This document shows, in pieces, positions 1-10,883 of a DNA stretch of 64,000 nt. Position 1 is the first letter of the stretch; every line of letters starts with the position of its first letter. This stretch comes from Sarcocystis neurona (taxonomy: Eukaryota; Apicomplexa; Conoidasida; Eucoccidiorida; Sarcocystidae), in NCBI GenBank assembly GCA_000727475.1, contig KL647301.1, positions 885,023 to 949,022 of the forward strand, written 5' to 3'. Position numbers and translations under genes: made by a program. The notes below the pieces were generated by a model, which ran no database searches, was not told the origin of the DNA, and worked only from the letters and a program-made list of their open reading frames with translations.

Positions 1-688
1 TTCACGTGAGAGCTGCACGAGACGTTGTCCTGCCAAATGCACCATAACCAGCAGTGCTTCCTGCAACGTTGAAGAACACACAGTCCGCACTTTTCACCGT
101 CGCCGCGTAAGCTGGCGTGTGGTACACACGTGCAGGTACAAACAAAAGTTGATCTACACATGCGCCTGTACGGGTACTATCAGTCTTACACAGTCATTTA
201 TCCACTCCACGTATTAGCAATCGTTTACGTGGGAATCTACAACGGTGCAGGCCTCACTGTGCGTATACCGGCGTCTTCCTACAAATCCTTCTATATGGGA
301 AGTGTCAGCCGAGCCTCCAGAAATCCTGAATTGATATCCGCACGTCTGCTATCACTCTCAAAACCCTTTACACGTACGTGACTGTGTACACAGACGTATA
401 CGCGTTTGTACGCCAATATCTGAATGCAAGCCTGGGTGTACGCATGTGAGTGTATGTGTGGACGTGTTTGAACGTGTACGTGTACGTTCGGATGCAGGCG
501 TACACGTATACAATGACTTCAAATAACTGGTAATCATGAAAGGGTGTCAATGACACGGTGCCTGTATTAATACGTAGGACTCCTTGTATCAACTGTGGAG
601 GGCCTACACGACACACATGAAGACGTCCTTAGACAAAGACAGTCAATCATACATAGATATCAACCGTGCGCACAGAACTACTACGACA
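1..688. other. left edge, no complete gene
   Basis: No gene can be assigned. The minus strand has an open stretch at about 515-615, after a possible acceptor, that could be a downstream exon of the membrane-protein gene to its right, because that gene's last visible exon ends in a splice-donor-like AAAG|GTAAAT at 701/700. The rest is unstructured and moderately AT-rich with TGTG/ACGT-type simple sequence. Confidence 0.4.
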
Positions 689-2101
689 TTATTCATTTAC
701 CTTTAGAGCCAGCTCTCCAAGAATAAGCGTTAGCGCGTTGAAACCTGTGCACAGAAGCTCTACAATACTCATTCCCAGCTGCAGGAACGCAACAATCCTT
801 GCCATGACAGGTGTGAGGCGCAGTTCCTCTCGAGGCTGCAGTATCAATGCCACTGCGACGAACTGCGTAAGAAACATGAACCCTGCCGATTGCATCTGGA
901 AAGTAGCGAGGCGATTCAGCGCAGTCCACAAAGCGGTTAACACAGGCGTTGCTGTCGGCGTCGCTGCCGTTGTTGGCAATTGAGGAAGTGTTGGCCCGCT
1001 GGCATCAGCCGAATGTATTCGCCGTGCGAATGGCACTGAACCTCCACGGTAATACCAGTCCGTCTTAAGGCGTTCCCACCAGGTGGAAGGAGCAGGTAGA
1101 GGGTGTGCAGGAAAGAAGAGGTCTTCTGCAGCGCCACCAGTCGTGTTCCACGTTGCTGCAGTCGCACCAGCTGTCTTCCCGCTTGAGGGGACACCTGGCG
1201 TCACTGCTTGACCCAGTAGCAGCGTGAGTAGCATCCGCGCAACAGCAGCAGTTACCGCATATCCAAGCGTCAACCACACAGTACGCAGAGAGTAATTTCT
1301 TAGTCCCATATCACTAGCTGTCACTAGCCCAGCCTCATTTTGTCCTCCGCCGTCGGCATTCGCATCTTTGACAAATGTAGTGTACGCTAGGAGATTTTTA
1401 TCTGTGACGTCCTGTATGAAGCTTGCACAATCCTTCGACTGCTGCTCCGGGCTCCGTGTCACTGAGTGAGTCATGATGTGAGAAAATGCCTCTCTACTTG
1501 TCAGGTTTGTTGGCGACAAGCTTTCCGTTGGCGCGGTACTTCTTTCAACCTTGTCCTCTGTTTCTTCCCCCGACGTCTTACGAAGATCACACTCTTCCGG
1601 ATGCCGCATTTCTGTTTTTTTCTCTTTCTCTCCATCCCTGTCCGACTGTCGCCTAAGTTCATATTGCGTGGAGTGTTGTTTTGAACTATCTAGATATGAC
1701 TTTAAAGCGGCATCGGCAGTTTCGACTGCGTGCGTATGGCACCCCAGTAGATCACCACGGGCGCACATTGTGTACAGGCGCTGGTACTCCTCACCTAGAG
1801 AATCCTGGACACGCTGAGTTGCAGTCGGGACAGCATCTTTTGTGCAAATGGGAGGTAGATATGTGTGATGCGGGAAAAGTGGCTTTTTCTGAGATGCAGC
1901 TCCAGCTGCTGCGGTGTTGCTGTTGCTTGAGCGGATTTTGTGATACAGGTTGGACGTCCTTAGATGTTGTTGGAAGAAGAAGAATGAGAAAACTGCTGCC
2001 AGAAGGACGCAGGCGCTTGCACTGAGTGACAGCACGCCTACAGCAAATGAATGCGGAGCAAGAAGTGGCCTGGCTTCCAAGGCGGATGAAGATGTCCACA
2101 T
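689..2101 (-). CDS. hypothetical multi-pass membrane protein
   Basis: I do not recognise the family. The open frame extends upstream to about 2270, but its first ATG is at 2101, giving about 470 residues that begin MWTSSSALEA. From that start there is a hydrophobic segment at about residues 17-43 (signal anchor or first TM), a charged linker rich in Glu, Lys and Ser, a TM segment near 273-298 (TVWLTLGYAVTAAVARMLLT), and two more near 405-421 and 434-462. The C-terminal part is thus a helical membrane domain and the middle is soluble and probably disordered. The frame ends at 689, but CTAAAG|GTAAAT at 701/700 is a good donor, so the last residues may be intronic and the protein may continue in exons to the left. 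It has few homopolymer runs, as expected for a repeat-poor block. Confidence 0.55.
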   Translation of the reverse strand: MWTSSSALEARPLLAPHSFAVGVLSLSASACVLLAAVFSFFFFQQHLRTSNLYHKIRSSNSNTAAAGAASQKKPLFPHHTYLPPICTKDAVPTATQRVQDSLGEEYQRLYTMCARGDLLGCHTHAVETADAALKSYLDSSKQHSTQYELRRQSDRDGEKEKKTEMRHPEECDLRKTSGEETEDKVERSTAPTESLSPTNLTSREAFSHIMTHSVTRSPEQQSKDCASFIQDVTDKNLLAYTTFVKDANADGGGQNEAGLVTASDMGLRNYSLRTVWLTLGYAVTAAVARMLLTLLLGQAVTPGVPSSGKTAGATAATWNTTGGAAEDLFFPAHPLPAPSTWWERLKTDWYYRGGSVPFARRIHSADASGPTLPQLPTTAATPTATPVLTALWTALNRLATFQMQSAGFMFLTQFVAVALILQPREELRLTPVMARIVAFLQLGMSIVELLCTGFNALTLILGELALKVNE

Positions 2102-3100
2102 TACGCGCACGTAATGAGTGAGGTTTTGTGGAACCTGTTTTAGCCAGCCAGCGGCAAAACACACAGAAATTTCGCGACAAGACTGCTTCAGGGTGGTGTG
2201 ACAGCTGACGATGCAGGCGCTACTTGTATTCGTTTTTAAGAAGCCGCACAAGGTTAAAACGAAACTGTGACTTTAAGGGCAACGCAAAATCACCCATGAC
2301 AGTACTTCTAATGGAGCAACCACAGCAACAATGAAAGGACCAGAGTCGGAAAGGCATTGTCGCTGCATAAAATTATTCACCGGCTGTATTGTTGTGGTTG
2401 TACGCTGTGGATCGATTTACCACGTAGAATACAACAGCTCCTTTCAGCGTAGTGGAACGTTCAACGCTCTCAGACGGCTAAAACAGCTCACACGGCGTCG
2501 CAGAGGCCAACAATACAGTGGTGGCCGTGTCAGTAGTCGGCAAAGAGAACAGTTAAACTCAGAGATTGCCGTGGAATATGCACGGCAGTTGCTCCCTGTG
2601 TAACGCACCTTTTATTCCGCAGCGACCTCTCATACGGCGACGTGCCTTGTGCAAAGAGTTACACATCAGAACTAAGAACGGAACGAAAAAAACCCGAGAA
2701 CAATGATATACACGATACCGATTTCCACACCAAAAGCAGGCGTACACCTGTCGGGTTTGCGGACGTGCTTCGATCCCGAGTGGTGCATTCAACGCGAAGG
2801 AAGATCGTATAACTGCGCTGGGGAGTGAGCAGATATTTCCAGCCTGCTGCCTTGTCAATAAAACATTCTAACAGGACATCCTTTCACTTATATTCACTTA
2901 TGTGTACAACGCGTATGTTCGGCTGCAAGTTTACTCGGGTCTACAACTGCATCGTCTTCTTTCTAGCAGTGCAGGGTGCACGTGCGAAGCCCACAAACTA
3001 ATTCCTGATGCGGCTCTGCGAATTTAAGTGTGTACGTACCTTGAAATAGTGCTTCCTCATAAATTGAGGCAGGCTCATGCAAAGAGCGTCGCACACATAT
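2102..3100 (-). other. region with a possible minus-strand exon at about 3010-3090
   Basis: Most of this stretch shows nothing recognisable. On the minus strand a short open segment at about 3040-3140 ends in CAAG|GTACGT, a good donor, and reads ...SIYEEALFQ before it. It could be an exon of a gene that also includes the segments at 4.0 and 4.3 kb, but neither its upstream boundary nor its product is clear. Confidence 0.2.
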
Positions 3101-3959
3101 CACAGGTGTCACAAACCTCCTAAGACACGCAAGAGTGCGTACGCATACATTCAAACTGGCAGTCGTTCTCTGCATTCATGTACTGGTCCACACCTGCAAT
3201 GAGGCTGCCGTCTCTGCACAACTGAAAGCGGACCGTGCTGAAGTCCTGAGCTGGTGGCGGGACATCGAAAGAATGGTTAATAAATGGGCACTAGCGAATG
3301 GACGCATGAAGACGTTTCACCGGAACTGTAAAGAGCACCATACAAATAATCATCAGCTAAACCTGTCGTAGCACGCGGCACAGGTAATGGTTACAAGCGC
3401 CTACGTACGTAGGTTGTGACGCACAAACACACACTTGTACGCGATCAGATATCCTGCCTTTGAGTGAGGCTCAGTGACAAAGTCGCAGGGTGGCGGCCCG
3501 TCCTTACATTCCTTCCCACATGTAGAGCGCAAACCTTAGCAGCATTCACATATATACGTGCACATAAACACATGGGCAAGAATATCGATTCTTTCAAGCA
3601 GGGTAACGCCGGCGCAGTGAAAAACAGCACGAACGCCTACGCTAGCAAGAAGTGTGTACACTTCTTCTCTACATTTTTTTAGACGAATACTATCATCAGC
3701 AGCTACAATCAACTGCACATACACGAGCGTATCTCCTTATGCGAACCGGTGTCTTCAGTTTTGAGTTGCGATTTATTCCTAAGCCGACACAAATACTATT
3801 TATCCGCTGGTGCGCGTGTCAAACCGCGCACACACGATCTACCAGGAAGTAGATCTGGCAAGGGGACTTGTGTTATGGGCTCGTACTTGATGGCAGGAAA
3901 CCTTACCATGAAAAAGAAGAACAAAAGGCAAGTCAAAAAACAGACAGCACTCGTCCCCG

Positions 3960-4095
3960 CCATCGTTGGAGAATAGAGACGGCGGAATCGCAGTTGCTCA
4001 AGATGGCTCCCTGCCTCTGCGTAGAGTTGCTTCAATACGGACTGAATCCCACATGCATCCAAATCACCGTATCCAAACGTGCATCCTCCTGTGCA
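3960..4095 (-). CDS. possible exon, unknown protein
   Basis: This minus-strand open segment follows an acceptor-like tgctgcacag and reads GGCTFGYGDLDACGIQ, then a Leu/Glu/Arg-rich helix-like part ending SPTMAG. Composition and lack of stops make it coding-like, but no domain is recognised and the 3' splice site is not clear. It lies between the duplicated exons at 5 kb and the fragment at 3.1 kb and may belong to the same transcript. The stretch from 3100 to 3960 holds nothing else I can support. Confidence 0.2.
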
Positions 4096-4200
4096 GCAAA
4101 GCAACCGCAGTAAGGATGTAACTTAACGGGAATTACACTGTCTCCTCCTGTAGGCGCACTCTGATGTAAGACATCTCTTATTTTCAGTAGCTATGCACGG

Positions 4201-4420
4201 CTACCATGTCGCAGAGGTTCCAATGCACACACGTCGGGGTACACCTCCATTTCGGTTGAGACATGCATAGACACGTTGAGGCTCGACGCGGACAGATAAT
4301 ACACAATCGATTGCAGTTCCTAGGCATATGAGACACCGCTGCAATGCGTCTGGTGCCGAGAGCCGCGGTCTTTGCTCGAAAGGCTCCCGCCCTCGAGAAT
4401 TACATACAGAGCACTTGTCA
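4201..4420 (-). CDS. possible exon with two Cys-x-x-Cys pairs
   Basis: A minus-strand open segment reads DKCSVCNSRGREPF and, about 25 residues on, RCLICLGTAIDC. Two CxxC pairs at this spacing could form a small zinc-binding knuckle. It follows an acceptor-like gacaag near 4420 and is open to 4201. I cannot name a family, and four cysteines in a short fragment may be chance. It would fit as a downstream exon of the gene whose first exon is at 5.5-7.2 kb. Confidence 0.22.
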
Positions 4421-4992
4421 AAAATCAATGCAGGAGAAATGGCTATTTTTCCCTTGTAGACTAGAGGTATTAAAAACAAGCGTGGATGCCTCTGCGAATG
4501 TTGTTTGTGCCGTGCAACAATGTCTTCTCCCGGACCCTCTCATTGTACGTTCTCTACTATAGAAAGTCGCGTCCAACGGAACAGAATTCTTACGGAGACC
4601 CCATAGTACGGCCCTCTCCTTTCTGGATCAACAGGGGCGACAACATTATGAAATAGGCGACCACGAATCTGATAGTTGCATTTGGACAAGCCTTGTCAAA
4701 GACGGTAAATGCCTACGGACATTCGCCCGTGCATAGGCACATACCAGTGCTGGACAGACTCCAGACACTCGTGTTCTTGTTATCCTTGCGCATGCACTGC
4801 CCTACGAGCTACGTTCAGAAGCGATAAAAGACCATATCCAGGGGAGATCCAGACGATGAATCTGCAGCAGAATCTTGGCCACCCTGTATGTGCTAACGTG
4901 TGCCTCTTGGGCACCTGTTTAAGTGCTGGTGCGGAAACTCACAGTCAGCTACTGATAGCCATCTGGACATCTCAACAATGGTGTGTACTCAC

Positions 4993-5056
4993 CAAGGTAA
5001 ACGCTTTCACTATCAGCGAAAGGGGTAGTTATCCGTGACGCGCTATTTGAAGAAGA
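4993..5056 (-). CDS. duplicated exon, copy 2 (alternative exon)
   Basis: A 64-nt exon bounded on the minus strand by tttccccag| upstream and |gtgagtac downstream. Only one frame is open; it reads SSSNSASRITTPFADSESVYLG, using one extra base of the next codon. Relative to copy 1 it has two silent changes and two conservative replacements (Val to Ala, Ile to Val). Because 64 is not a multiple of three, splicing both copies into one mRNA would shift the frame, so the two copies should be used alternatively. The host gene is probably the one beginning at 7159, but a connecting exon in the right phase was not found. Confidence 0.55.
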
Positions 5057-5120
5057 CTGGGGAAACTCGCAGTCAGCTATTGATAGCCATCTAGAGATCT
5101 CAGCAATGATGTGTACTCAC

Positions 5121-5184
5121 CAAGGTAAATGCTTTCACTATCAGCGAAAGGGGTGGTTATCCGTGACACGCTATTCGAAGAAGA
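5121..5184 (-). CDS. duplicated exon, copy 1 (alternative exon)
   Basis: A 64-nt exon with acceptor gttacaccag| and donor |gtgagtac on the minus strand. It reads SSSNSVSRITTPFADSESIYLG in the only open frame; the other two frames stop within the exon. It needs a phase-0 upstream exon and leaves phase 1. The intron to copy 2 is only 64 nt (5057-5120), short enough to hinder splicing of one copy to the other, as in known mutually exclusive exon pairs. Residues are Ser/Thr-rich with no recognised domain. Confidence 0.55.
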
Positions 5185-5488
5185 CTGGTGTAACGTCGCC
5201 GCAGACAAAGACGAAAAACGTATAGGGGCATCTTCGAGATCAGCTCTCACGCAGTTTCGCCATCGTGTATACTTCCGCATCTACACATTGTACTGCCGCG
5301 TCGCTACGTGCTGTCCCCCCCCCACACGCACACATGTGGATATATACGCGTATATATATTATATTTGTACATATTTATATATGCATGTGCGTACACGGAA
5401 GCGTCCGTATGCGTGCGCGTAAATATTCAAATTGGTCACACACGCAAGTCACAACTGTGCGGAAGCGACGTCGTAGCACCCCCTAACG

Positions 5489-7159
5489 CTACGCAGTGGA
5501 CGGACGTAAATTGTGCTTACCATTACCAGTAGACAACAGCTGGGACTGCTGCACGTGAAGCTTGCATCCACCATCCGTCCCCATAAAAGGACTGCTTCCG
5601 GTTTCATTTCCTATTAGTCCACTAGATATTCCAGTGCTTTGTGGCAGCTCGGAAAGCATCATATCAAAAGGACCAAGGTAGGGAAGGCTGACTAGCGGTA
5701 TCAAATCGCTTGCATTGAGCTGTAGCACCTGAAGAACCTCGTGATAGAATCGGGCGCTTCTCGCCCACAATGAAAGTTTCCCCCCTTCCGTCTCAGCAAG
5801 CAGTGTAGGGCGTGTCTCCTTGGACATCCCATCAACTGCATCGTGGACCAGTTGCTGCTGGTCTCGTCCTTGTGTGGAGCGTTGCTGCGTGTGCGCTTGC
5901 TGTTGTTGAACTCCTTGCACAGAGCGTTGACGAATTCCTCCATACATATTACCCCCCGACGTTTCGTCTGCCGCGGATACAGGCGAAACAGAAGGCTGCT
6001 GCGCAGCGGCTTGGTCGGCATCGCCCTGCGCCGGATGACTGTCTCTTTGCAAACGAGACGTGTGCAAGCTTTCAGACGATAGCTGCGTTTTCCCCTGAAG
6101 ACCTGGAGCACTGTCCTGCTTCGCAGTTACCCCCCGATCTGTGTCTTCTACTGGACCGCTGCCCAGGGATTCCTTTAAAAGCTCCGGCTTTACTCTTCCG
6201 CCTGCCCTGTTACATTCCTGCCTAGTCTCGATTTCCAAGAAGTCCACAGGTGGCGCCGCTGCGTCTTTGCTGGACTGTTTTCCTGCCGGAGTCGCCTCGT
6301 CGACAGTGGTAGCGTCCGGAAATACTGCACTGGGAGCAGCAGGGTCTGTTACGCCTGCAGCAAGAAGCGGTGGTCCGTCCGGAGGTTGGGAGGGTCCGAT
6401 GGGAGTACCATGTTCGGCGCTGGTCCCTGCAGGAGTAGAGCCCAAACACGACGCCGTCGATGGAAAATGTGGTCGCGAAGGAGGAAGAGGCTTGGCAGAG
6501 GACTGCTGCGAAGTCTGAAATGCTGTCTGCTGCGGAATTTGGCCAACGCGCTGCAAGCGGGGTGGCTGCGTCAGGGGTGCAGGGATCCGTGCTGCTAGGT
6601 AAAGTGCGTGGGGACCATCAGCATAACGGCCACGAGTGTTGGGGACGGCTGGATACCTGCCCGGCTGAGACGAATTAGTTCGGTTGCCTGCAAACAGGGG
6701 TGCAGCAGTTACGAGAAGCGGTGCTTGTGGAGATCTACCCTGCCACGGTGACGGTCGCTGGTGCACTTCTTGGTACGCTTGTTCCTGCAGCGGTCCCCGT
6801 GGCGTTGAGGGCAGGAAGACCATCCGTGGACCCGCACGGGAAGACGAGACGCCACGCGTTGCTGTCTCGAGCGAGCGTGAAGGGGTTGAATTACTCGTTA
6901 CACGCGTGTCGCCCGGAATAGCAGCAGTGAACCCTGCGAGTGCCGCGGGAGGAGCGCTCTCTGGAAAAGGCAGTGGCCTTAGCTGCTGCTCACGCTGCTG
7001 CTGAGTAGCCTGTAGTGGGCGTCCCTGTGCTGCACTGTAAGCGTGGAACAGATTGACAGATTCCCAGCCTTTACCAGTTGTGTCTCCGGCAGGTCCTGCT
7101 GCGTTCGCTGCACGGGCAGGACCAGTGGCGCCTGACCCGCTGCTGTTTGTCGACCACAT
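5489..7159 (-). CDS. Pro/Ser/Gln/Ala-rich hypothetical protein
   Basis: A long open frame of 556 codons from a clear ATG (MWSTNSSGSGATGPARA). The protein is low in hydrophobic residues, rich in Pro, Ser, Ala, Gln and Gly, and has short Gln runs (VQQQQAHTQQ), so it is probably disordered for most of its length. Near the C-terminus a more ordered, hydrophobic part (SARFYHEVLQVLQLNASDLI, then LVSLPYLGPFDMMLSELP) could be a short interaction helix or small domain. The terminal codons overlap donor-like sites ACTG|GTAATG and AATG|GTAAGC (about 5530-5518), so the gene probably continues downstream by splicing and the stop at 5489 may be intronic. There is no signal peptide. Function unknown. Confidence 0.6.
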   Translation of the reverse strand: MWSTNSSGSGATGPARAANAAGPAGDTTGKGWESVNLFHAYSAAQGRPLQATQQQREQQLRPLPFPESAPPAALAGFTAAIPGDTRVTSNSTPSRSLETATRGVSSSRAGPRMVFLPSTPRGPLQEQAYQEVHQRPSPWQGRSPQAPLLVTAAPLFAGNRTNSSQPGRYPAVPNTRGRYADGPHALYLAARIPAPLTQPPRLQRVGQIPQQTAFQTSQQSSAKPLPPSRPHFPSTASCLGSTPAGTSAEHGTPIGPSQPPDGPPLLAAGVTDPAAPSAVFPDATTVDEATPAGKQSSKDAAAPPVDFLEIETRQECNRAGGRVKPELLKESLGSGPVEDTDRGVTAKQDSAPGLQGKTQLSSESLHTSRLQRDSHPAQGDADQAAAQQPSVSPVSAADETSGGNMYGGIRQRSVQGVQQQQAHTQQRSTQGRDQQQLVHDAVDGMSKETRPTLLAETEGGKLSLWARSARFYHEVLQVLQLNASDLIPLVSLPYLGPFDMMLSELPQSTGISSGLIGNETGSSPFMGTDGGCKLHVQQSQLLSTGNGKHNLRPSTA

Positions 7160-10100
7160 TGCCGCTATTGTATAGCTAATGCAGGATTTTCAATAGCTCT
7201 GCGCCATAAAATAACTTAGGTGAACTTCGTGTCGTCATGGAGCCATCGCCTGCTGCGACGGTCTAATCTCAAGCATGTTTCGGTGTGCTCTGCTTGTAGA
7301 AACCACGTCCTTCAAGACCGGTGCGCTTCGTTCTGCCCTGTAACGAATTTTCCCCTGTTGACATATCCCAGAGAACTCGGAGGCCTCACTAGGAGTATGT
7401 GAACTGCGCAAAAGGTAAAGCACCCCGCATAAATAACGCACGTTGGCTAGAAGCGAAGCGGAAGCACAGGGATTTGACTCGTCAACGTGCGGAGAACCTG
7501 GGTCGAAATGCACCGCAAGAACCAGGGTCGAAGTGCACTGCAGGCGGGCGACAAACGTAATTAGTGGAAGTCCTGCGTACACGTGTGCTACGGTCACGGT
7601 CTGGAGCCACGACCGTTAAGAAGTGAACGCTAAACTCAAGGGCGCTTCACGTATTACTGAGAGCCACGAGCATGCGAAGCCAACAAAACACACACATGTG
7701 CCTACACTTGTCACGGACGTGCCCAGATAGCCACTGGTTACATATTTAGTGAAGTAGGCCGATTCAAGGAAATCAAGAGTACAGTGGACACAGCCTTGTA
7801 CTACCCGTGGTCACGTGCATCATCGCTTGTTGAGATAAACGTGTAGGCGCAGCACACACTGACACCGTTCGCAGAATTTCTGGAAATCTGGGCCAGTGAT
7901 TCTTTTCAGGAAAGTGCCCACACTCTAAACTGTCAGGTCGCTGCAGACAGCAGATACCCTGGAGACATGTTCACACTCAATGGATGATATGCGAAAACGC
8001 GATGCTGGTGTTGTTCGTAGTGGCGCTTTATCGCATGGCCCACGAGATACGTCGCACCTGCTCATCTATCCCGGATGGGATGCCCGTTAATGATTCAGAG
8101 AGGTATACGGAGCATACGCAGTATGATAATTCGTGGATCACATATTTGCAAACCACAATCATTTTGCATTCCTCGGCCAGCTGCAACGGCCGTAGTGAGA
8201 TAGCCCTTCTCTTGCAGAAGCAGTCGCGCCTTCTTTCCAACGTCGAACGTCAACGAACGGTGTTGCGTATGCACGAGAAGGGGGGGTGACACTGAACCAG
8301 CTCATCACGTGGAAGTTGGCCGACAACCGTAATTAAATAGCAGAGTTGTTCTCAATGCAACGGCCACGTGAAAGGCCGATAAAAAATAACGTCGACCCTT
8401 GTGGTCCAACTCGAAAGAATGACTCTCTTTCTCGCAGTAAACCGGAAAGACGTAACCTCACCGACGTCGTACATCATGATCGCCTGTGAGCAAAGTTCTT
8501 TAAAGAAGCTCAATCCTCACCAGTGCTCAATGTCACAGCGTGTAGAGACGCGAGAGCAGATCACCCCCCTTGCCCGAAACGCACACAGGCAGACCACAAA
8601 ACGGCTCGCTGTGCAACCAGCGCGTCACAACACATACTAGTTGCAGTTGAAAAGGCCAGACGTTTTTTGAATTCCCAGGACAGAGTGACCCATGAAGATT
8701 TGCCATTGACCAGCTAGACCGTGCAACCGGCTTGTCCGCCTAGCGACGCGGTTTCGCGCGTGCAAGTTATCCTTTGTTGTCGCCAATATTTCCGGTTAGT
8801 ACCAGGCGAAAGGTTCTGTCGTATAGTCGTTATTGCCCTCAAAGATCGACCAGCAGCTCTCAGCAGAGGTGCGTGGAGACGACCAGAACCCCGACAAGTC
8901 CAGCCCTGCAGCTGTAAATTACCCTTTCATACCACATCCAACACATCATTTGACAGAGAACGCTCTTCTGCGTGTTCGCGTCTAGAAATGTGTTCCCAGC
9001 TGCCATCCCCAAACGTGTGCCTCTGCATTCACACTATGTTGCACGATGTTTGTGTGTTGAAAGTCGCTAACGCGTGTGCACAATATATTATCCGCAATAT
9101 TGTTGGAGATACGACTCTGAAACCGGTATCCGCTGGGCTCACAAGTACCACCGGTTGACTCTCGGCGCTTCACGTATCTGCATGTGCGTCTAGGTGCATT
9201 ATAGGTATTATCTGGCAAATATTCAGCTACGCACATTCGAAGGAGGACACACGAGTTCTGTGCTTGTGTACTTAGGCTTGACCGTGCTCCACGTGCGTGT
9301 GTGAAGCTCTCAGTCGCGTCGGCACTGGACACCAACGCCGTGAGCTCCCTGTAACTAGTGCACCGTCATTTACTTTTGCAGCTGCATCACACGTTCTTCT
9401 TCTCACCAGAAGACCAGCACTATGGCGTTCTCACAAGAAATGAAGGTTCTCACAAGACGTTCCGTAACTTTGACTTCACCGGCACTATTGCACCAACTGC
9501 CACGACTGCACGGATATCCGGCGTGCGCCGATGCCGGCGGCGTGCCTTCGCTTAAAAGCACCGTATTTCGCTGTGCAAGATACGCATTCACTTACTCTGA
9601 CACAAGCACCTTGCCTACGTAAATGTGCCGTGCTACCAGTCTCCCAACACAACAGAAAACGTGTTTTCAACGCCAAGTGTAATACAACGTGCCACAATTC
9701 GTACACGAACGCTGCAGTTGTGATGGCGGACGAGGTCCTGTGTACGGATGCTAGACAAACTCGGCAAGCATCTAGCGGAAGCGAAGGAGCCTGTCGAAGA
9801 TAGCGGCTTGCAGCGGAACGTGGTTTGCTAAGATTCTCGCACTTTGAAGCAACTTTCTCACACAACACATGGTGGCCTGGAAGACGGTTTCGCATAGCAT
9901 CACGTGAATTACTGTGGACTCTACAAAGCTATTTTCTGCGACGGATCCTCGGTAGTTCGTTGCGCATAGGTCGTGGGTCCACAGAACGCGTGGTGTGCGT
10001 GAACTCCCAAAAGTCCCCCCATAAAGATCGAACTTAAACACGGTGCGGTCTGCTTTCCGTTACTTTCTGCACGTACTTTAAAACCCTGTAATGACCTGGA

Positions 10101-10317
10101 AATTACAGGCGACGACGTCTAGCGGGGGAGGCTCTTTTACGGAAGCAGCGCTTCAGGTTCAAATCATGCATCAGCTCCTGCGTCGCGCACACGGAGCAGG
10201 CTGCGGGGGGCCGAACGACCAAGTCTCACCTGTGCATCAAAGTGCTCGGCATGACTTTATGAAGTGTGATGTCATCTGGATATCTGAACTTTGCGCAGCG
10301 AGTTGACGTGTCAGAAG
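7160..10317. other. repeat-poor stretch without a recognisable gene
   Basis: Open frames here are short and none shows family motifs, convincing splice sites with phase continuity, or homopolymer runs. A near-duplicate of about 20 bases (gggtcgaaatgcaccgcaag against gggtcgaagtgcactgcagg) occurs at 7501-7545. The stretch probably contains the promoter of the gene starting at 7159. Confidence 0.4.
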
Positions 10318-10882
10318 TTAGAACAGTCCACTCGATATTAGCTGGGGTGCACTACTACAATTCGTAGTGTTAGCGGAGAGCATCAGAGAGCTAATTCCGT
10401 TGGCAAAAAAAGTGTCGGACATCAGGAGCGTGTCGTAGGACATTCGTGCGAATCGAGATGTTGCCTGGAGTCGCGAGTTCATCAGAAATCCTACGCCGTA
10501 CTTCGTTGTAGACACCGAGCACTTTAAAATGACGCTACCCTGCTTTTGACGGAGAAGCGCGCCGATTCAAGCAGCGCAAGGACCATGCGCTTTCCACCAC
10601 GGACCGCGGAGTATGATAGAACGATGCTTGTAAACTCGTCTTGCGACGTGATAGAACGATGCTTGTAAACTCGTCTTGCGACGCTCCACGGACAAACAAC
10701 CGGTCGGCACAAACACTTGTATACGTCACAATCAAACAGCGTGCTGATAGGGGGACGAAGCAGTTTGTGACTCGGAATTTCTTCGAGACACCAGTCTGTA
10801 TCAGCCGACTTATGTTCAACGATTCATTGGGCATTAAATGAAGATGAGATGGTACTGCAGCGCACGCGCAGGTGTGTACCAT
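10318..10882 (-). other. minus-strand open segments, possible terminal exons
   Basis: Two open minus-strand segments (about 10318-10515 and 10535-10850) have coding-like composition. The first reads ...YDTLLMSDTFFANGISSLML. The second contains an exact 35-bp duplication that must change its reading frame. They lie directly downstream of the gene at 10.9-11.7 kb and may be its later exons or untranslated region. No domain is recognised. Confidence 0.22.
10614..10683. repeat. perfect 35-bp tandem duplication
   Basis: Two identical head-to-tail copies (10614-10648 and 10649-10683), each beginning tgatagaacgatgcttg. Identity is complete, so the event is recent or conserved. The period is not a multiple of three. 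Confidence 0.95.
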
Positions 10883-10883
10883 G

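Larger units (their letters stand above)
4933..5188. repeat. 128-bp tandem duplication (2 copies)
   Basis: Two head-to-tail copies of 128 bp (4933-5060 and 5061-5188) with about a dozen differences. Each copy holds one 64-nt minus-strand exon and one 64-nt intron, so the duplicated unit is exactly an exon plus its intron. Differences are fewer in the exon half (4) than in the intron half (about 8), as expected if the exon is under selection. Confidence 0.9.

Noticed and set aside
5129..5422. Plus-strand frame across the duplicated exon
   Set aside because: Splice consensus sites at both copies are on the minus strand; the plus reading has no splice sites and runs into a TA microsatellite.
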